The translations under genes and the position numbers were made by a program. Below are positions 13,943 to 17,831 of a stretch of 17,831 nt of DNA, piece after piece. The stretch is from Bacteroidales bacterium M6 (GTDB lineage: Bacteria > Bacteroidota > Bacteroidia > Bacteroidales > Muribaculaceae): the NCBI GenBank assembly GCA_001689485.1, contig LUJQ01000038.1:413-18243 (forward strand). The letters run 5' to 3'. How positions within the stretch are numbered: position 1 is the stretch's first letter; each line of letters opens with the position of its first letter. Under the pieces are notes generated by a model. That model searched no databases. It saw only the letters and a list, made by a program, of their open reading frames with translations, and was not told where the DNA came from.

Positions 13943-15457
13943 ATGAATTTCATACAGCGCATATTCGGCACCAAAGATAAGACGGAAGCTCTGGTTGTAA
14001 AAGCGGAAAGCATGCCGCAGGCCAACAACCAGGGCGGCCGTGGTGCAAACAATGTTGTTGAAGATGCTTTCAGATACCAGAATATTCTGTCAATGCTCGA
14101 CAGATTGATTCACCCATCGGTAGTCGGCAATAACTTCATAGAGATGTTCAAGACCATCCCGGAAGTGTTCTGGCCAATTGATTTCATAGCAAAACGCATA
14201 TCGGAGGCTCATTTTGACTTGAAGAGGGTAAAAGATGACAGCATAGTGTGGTGTAACCGCCTTGGTGCCGATACAATCCTCAAACAGCCGAACCCGATTA
14301 TGACGTGGCGAGAAATCGTGTATCAGCATTTTGTCTATAAGCTGGCCACCGGGAATGCTTTCTTCCGTTCATCGATGGCTGACTCTGTTGGGCCTGATGC
14401 CATCAAATTCCAATGGTGTTCTAACTACTGGAGTCTGCCGGCACATCTCGTTGAGGTTAAGCCGATGGAGTACAGCTACGGTGTACCCATGTTCGGGATT
14501 GCTAACATCGACGAACTGATAAAAGGCTACACGCTCGACCTCGGCGCATATTCTGGATTGACCATCCCTTATTGGCAGATATGGCATGACCGCGACGGCA
14601 TACCTGAACTGATTAGGGGCAAGGGATACTTGAAAGCAGATAGCCGCCTGTTGTCAGTCAAAAAGCCCATTGCAAACCTCATCGCAGTGTATGAGGCCCG
14701 CAATGTTATTTTTCTGAAACGTGGTGCGCTTGGATTTATCGTAGCCCAAAAGGTAGACCCTACCGGCACTGTCGCTCTTGAGCCATCGGAAAAAGAAGAA
14801 CTACGCAAAGAGTTCAATAGCAAATATGGACTCGAAGAGGGGAAGTCTCCGTTTGCGATTACTGATATTCCGGTGAACTTCATCAAGACAAGTTCATCCA
14901 TAGCCGAGATGCAGCCATTTGATGAAACCCTTGAGGATGCGATTAAGATAGCATCTGTGTTTGGCATACCGTCTGTGTTGGTACCGCGTAAAGACCAATC
15001 TACATTCAGCAATCAAGACTCCGCTGAGAAGAGCGTCTATACATCTGTCATCATCCCGGCGGCAAAGCGATTCTGTGAGGCTATCACAACATTCCTCGGC
15101 CTTGAACAGAAAGGTTTGTATCTCGATTGCGATTTCAGCGACGTGGCCTGTCTGCAGGTCGGCCTCAAAGAGCGAGAGGAAGTAAAGAAACTTGTAAATG
15201 AACGCTGCCTGTCACAATTCAACAACGGCCTTATCTCCATCAACGACTGGCGCTCACAAATCCATGAAGACGCACTCGAGGGCGACATTTTCGACAAGAC
15301 CAAGTTTGAGATGACACCTGAAGAGATAACCAAAGTGGATAGCGTGATAAAGGTGCAGTCCTCACCGATTCAAATAAACACCGGCCAGCCCGGTGAAAAG
15401 AATACCGACAACAACAATCAACTCAATAATAAACCCTCGAAAGGAGAAGAAAAATGA
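13943..15457 (+). CDS. Phage portal protein (HK97-type)
   Basis: A 504-residue protein whose features match portal proteins of the HK97/SPP1-like group. The N-terminal part (FWPIDFIAKRISEAHFDLKR) forms the first conserved helix region. LATGNAFFRS is the widely conserved 'tGNaf' motif. The stem and crown region follow (LIAVYEARNVIFLKRGALGF, then ASVFGIPSVLVPRKDQSTFSN, which contains the common 'fgiP..ll' motif). The C-terminus is low in complexity and Asn/Gln-rich (NNNQLNNKPSKGEEK). Twelve copies form the ring at one vertex through which DNA is packaged and to which the tail attaches. Its stop overlaps the protease ATG by 4 bp, and the Shine-Dalgarno AAGGAG at 15441-15446 lies inside its last codons. 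Confidence 0.9.
   Translation: MNFIQRIFGTKDKTEALVVKAESMPQANNQGGRGANNVVEDAFRYQNILSMLDRLIHPSVVGNNFIEMFKTIPEVFWPIDFIAKRISEAHFDLKRVKDDSIVWCNRLGADTILKQPNPIMTWREIVYQHFVYKLATGNAFFRSSMADSVGPDAIKFQWCSNYWSLPAHLVEVKPMEYSYGVPMFGIANIDELIKGYTLDLGAYSGLTIPYWQIWHDRDGIPELIRGKGYLKADSRLLSVKKPIANLIAVYEARNVIFLKRGALGFIVAQKVDPTGTVALEPSEKEELRKEFNSKYGLEEGKSPFAITDIPVNFIKTSSSIAEMQPFDETLEDAIKIASVFGIPSVLVPRKDQSTFSNQDSAEKSVYTSVIIPAAKRFCEAITTFLGLEQKGLYLDCDFSDVACLQVGLKEREEVKKLVNERCLSQFNNGLISINDWRSQIHEDALEGDIFDKTKFEMTPEEITKVDSVIKVQSSPIQINTGQPGEKNTDNNNQLNNKPSKGEEK
15441..15446 (+). promoter_or_regulatory. Strong ribosome binding site of the prohead protease
   Basis: AAGGAG is placed 7 bases before the ATG at 15454. Most genes in this window have no such motif, as is normal in Bacteroidales, so this site stands out and fixes the start. 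It lies in the coding sequence of the portal gene. Confidence 0.7.
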
Positions 15458-16512
15458 AAGAACTGATCAACCTCCAGTACGAAACAAAAGCACTTGAGGT
15501 AACAGAGAAAGGTATCGTCACCGTAGGGGTGAACGGTATAGGCATCGAGGACGCACAGCACGACATCTCGATGCCCGGGTCATTTGTGGACACCCTCCGC
15601 GATGATATGCACAAAATGCGATGGTATCTGAACCACGACACGCGCCAGCTTTTGGGTGTGCCCCTGTCAGGTGAGGAAAAGGACAACAACCTCATCATGA
15701 CGGGGCAGCTCAACCTCAAGAAACAGATTGGCCGTGACATTCTGGAAGATTACAAACTCTTTCGGGATTGTGGACGTACCCTTGAACACTCCATCGGTGT
15801 CAAGGCTCTTGCCCGTGATGAGGAAGATCGCCGCAAGGTAGTGAGGTGGAAAATGCTCGAATACTCCACACTGACCGGATGGGGAGCGAATCCCCAGACG
15901 TTCCTTGTAGGGTTGAAGAGTGCCACCGAAGACCAGCTCAGAGATGCCGTTGAACTTATCCGTATGGCGTTCAAGCAGCGCGGATATTCCGACGAGCGAC
16001 TTAAAAACTACGATATGGAACTCAACCTGCTACTCAAATCACTTGGCGGCGGCTTGATTGTGACGTGTCCGTGTTGCGGTCATCAGTTCGATTACGACAA
16101 CGAGCCGGAGCATACATTCTCGCAAGAGGTGCAGGATGCGGCTTCGGAGTTCGTATCGTCAATTGCCCGCAGTGAGGCCCGCCGCAGGATAGAACACTAC
16201 CGCCCCGAAATTCAGGTGGCCGTGTCCTCGATCATCGATGGCATGGCGGCTACCAAGAAAGAAATAACCACAAAGAGCATTGTCGATGCTTTCGCCTATG
16301 TTCGGTGTCCGCACTGCTGGTCCCGAGTATACCGCTCCAACAACATCCTCGTAAGCGAACAAGCCGAGGTAAAGGAGAATGAAACCGACGACAACAAAAA
16401 AACAGACTCCGCTACCAATACCGAGGAAGAGAAGAAAGACAAGTCAGCCGACGAGCCTGCTGTACCGTCCTCGTCGTTCTGGTCTGCTCTTACAGCGGCA
16501 ACAATCAAATAA
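15454..16512 (+). CDS. HK97-type prohead protease with split zinc-ribbon and acidic tail
   Basis: A 352-residue protein. The first 155 residues are an S78-like prohead serine protease, with His61 in WYLNHDTRQLLG and Ser113 in LEHSIGVKA as likely catalytic residues, followed by the conserved EYSTLTGWGANPQT segment. It cleaves scaffold and capsid N-termini in the prohead. The rest is unusual: residues 205-208 are CPCC (CPCCGHQF) and 285-288 are CPHC (CPHCWSRVY), two zinc-knuckles 77 residues apart that together could bind one metal ion. A helical segment rich in Ser/Ala/Arg lies between them. Residues 300-336 are Lys/Glu/Asp-rich and disordered-looking, resembling a scaffold. No separate scaffold gene is present, so the C-terminal half may act as scaffold. 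It is coupled to the portal gene by a 4-bp overlap. Confidence 0.85.
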   Translation: MKELINLQYETKALEVTEKGIVTVGVNGIGIEDAQHDISMPGSFVDTLRDDMHKMRWYLNHDTRQLLGVPLSGEEKDNNLIMTGQLNLKKQIGRDILEDYKLFRDCGRTLEHSIGVKALARDEEDRRKVVRWKMLEYSTLTGWGANPQTFLVGLKSATEDQLRDAVELIRMAFKQRGYSDERLKNYDMELNLLLKSLGGGLIVTCPCCGHQFDYDNEPEHTFSQEVQDAASEFVSSIARSEARRRIEHYRPEIQVAVSSIIDGMAATKKEITTKSIVDAFAYVRCPHCWSRVYRSNNILVSEQAEVKENETDDNKKTDSATNTEEEKKDKSADEPAVPSSSFWSALTAATIK

Positions 16513-16542
16513 ACACTTAACTCTTTAATTTTATAGTGCACT

Positions 16543-17831
16543 ATGGCAAATTTAACAGAAAAAGAAGTACAGGAGATTTTCGGCATCAAGACAGCCGGGC
16601 TCCCAGATGAGCAGCGCAAGTTCATCAACGCGATGGTAGGTGCTTTCACCGATGCCATCAACAAGTCGAACAACGGTCTGATTTCAGACGATGTTCTCAC
16701 CAAGCGGCTGACTGACCTCAGCAAACAGATGTCTGAAAACAACACACAGGCTCTTGAGGAACTCCGCAAGGAAAATGCCGAGCTTGTCAAGCAGCTCAAA
16801 TCCACGGCTGAGACTGTTGAGAAGCTCAAGCAGAAAGGCATCTCTATGCACACCATCAACAAGTTCGACGAAAAGCTTCAGGCCATGTTCGACAGCGAGA
16901 AGTTCCAGGACTTCGCCGCCGGAAACACTCGCAAGTCGGGCCAGTTCGACGGGTTCTCTCTCAAAGAAGTCGTGTCGATGACCGACAACTACGAGGGTAC
17001 ACACCTTATCACCCAGCAGCAGAGCCGCGTTGTATCGCCAATCGCCAACAAGCCCCTGCACATGCGAGAGATTCTTCAGGTGCTGTCCGGCGATCCCGCA
17101 TTCCCGAACCTCGCGTTCACACAGGTGGATTCCATGGACCGCAACGCACGATACGTCACAGAAAACGGTCGTCTGCCGGAATCGAGCATCAAGACAAAAG
17201 AAGTACAGACCGGCACCAAGCGTCTCGGTACGCACATGCGCATCTCCAAGCGTATGCTCAAAAGCCGCGCATACCTCCGCTCCTACATCCTCGCCATGAT
17301 GCCCGAGGCCGTGTATATGGCCGAAGACTGGAATATCCTTTTCGGCGACGGCAACGGCGAGAATCTTCTCGGTATCGCCAACCACAAAGGCGTACTGCCC
17401 GTTGAGAAAATCATCACTGACAACATCGTTGAGGGTAAGGTCGGAAGCGTCCAAAGCGTTACCGCCTACAATGGTGGTGCTGACGCTCTCGTGGAGTTCA
17501 CCAATCCTCAGCCTCTCGTACTCGACGGCATGGCCATCACGTTCACCGGCGCCACTTCCAATGCCAATCTGAACGCCACTCACAACGTTGTAAAAGTAAC
17601 CGACCGTCAGGTTCTCCTGCTTGGCGTGGCCATCACCGAGGAAGAAGCCTCTGCCGCCAAGATGACTTTCAAGGTGAACAATGCTGCTTTCAAGAGCATT
17701 GAGGCTCCCAACTCCGAGGATGTGTTCAAGACTGCTTTCGCCGTGATGACATTCGGCCAGTATTTTCCGAACTTCCTCGTGCTGAACCCGATTACAGTCA
17801 ACGCCATCGACAGCGAGAAAGACGCGCTCGG
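16543..17831 (+). CDS. Major capsid protein, HK97 fold (3' end outside window)
   Basis: At least 429 residues, still open at the window end. Residues 50-100 form a coiled coil (SKQMSENN, LEELRKENAELVKQLKS), the delta/scaffolding domain normally removed by the protease encoded just upstream. The HK97 core begins near 150: THLITQQQSRVV is the N-arm, RYVTENGRLPESSIKTKEV the E-loop region, LGTHMRISKRMLK and ILFGDGNGENLLGI the P- and A-domain motifs. Between residues about 295 and 383 lies an 85-residue beta-rich insertion before the core resumes at EDVFKTAFAVM and FLVLNP. The insertion has an FCCH/SH3-barrel look. The protein assembles the icosahedral shell. Codons are strongly C-ending compared with the early genes, as expected for high expression. 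Confidence 0.9.
   Translation, partial: MANLTEKEVQEIFGIKTAGLPDEQRKFINAMVGAFTDAINKSNNGLISDDVLTKRLTDLSKQMSENNTQALEELRKENAELVKQLKSTAETVEKLKQKGISMHTINKFDEKLQAMFDSEKFQDFAAGNTRKSGQFDGFSLKEVVSMTDNYEGTHLITQQQSRVVSPIANKPLHMREILQVLSGDPAFPNLAFTQVDSMDRNARYVTENGRLPESSIKTKEVQTGTKRLGTHMRISKRMLKSRAYLRSYILAMMPEAVYMAEDWNILFGDGNGENLLGIANHKGVLPVEKIITDNIVEGKVGSVQSVTAYNGGADALVEFTNPQPLVLDGMAITFTGATSNANLNATHNVVKVTDRQVLLLGVAITEEEASAAKMTFKVNNAAFKSIEAPNSEDVFKTAFAVMTFGQYFPNFLVLNPITVNAIDSEKDAL

Noticed and set aside
1..17831. CRISPR array, tRNA genes, insertion sequences, integrase
   Set aside because: Looked for by eye; no spaced repeats, cloverleaf or transposase/recombinase motifs were found.

Overview
The window looks like part of a tailed double-stranded DNA phage or prophage of a Bacteroidales gut bacterium. 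I base this on three things: all genes lie on the plus strand with tiny gaps or 4-bp overlaps; the two convincing promoters fit the Bacteroidales pattern (TTTG-like box, 20 bp, TAnnTTT box) and most genes lack a Shine-Dalgarno; and several families are typical of Bacteroidales phages. No integrase, repressor, lysis or tail gene is visible, so a lytic phage and a prophage cannot be told apart. Both ends of the window cut through genes.

Layout. 1-1493: end of a replication-type protein with a repetitive linker, a DUF6633-like protein overlapping it, and a small unknown. 1585-8663: a long transcription unit behind the first promoter. It holds a full-length ParB-family protein with a Cys cluster, a basic helix-turn-helix protein, an 883-residue helicase/DNA-methyltransferase fusion, a two-helix membrane protein, a small unknown, a second ParB-fold protein, and a GT-A glycosyltransferase coupled to it by a 4-bp overlap. 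8664-8956: an intergenic region with a second promoter, homologous to the first, followed by a 107-nt element closed by 19-nt inverted arms. 8957-10816: a DUF4406/deoxyribosyltransferase-like protein, a 60-residue unknown, an NAD-dependent sugar epimerase/dehydratase and a phosphoribosyltransferase. 10817-11093 is non-coding. 11094-17831 is the packaging and head module in the usual HK97-type order: small terminase, large terminase, portal, prohead protease, major capsid protein (cut by the window end).

The least ordinary part is 3948-10816. A methyltransferase-helicase, a ParB-fold protein of the kind found beside phage DNA methylases, a glycosyltransferase resembling the TET/JBP-associated (TAGT) family, a sugar-nucleotide epimerase and two nucleobase/nucleotide-handling enzymes sit together under two look-alike promoters. 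I infer a candidate DNA modification or anti-restriction cassette; the modified base and the sugar cannot be read from the sequence. The head genes carry oddities of their own: an apparently degenerate second nuclease domain on the large terminase, a split zinc-ribbon on the protease, and a beta-rich insertion in the capsid protein.
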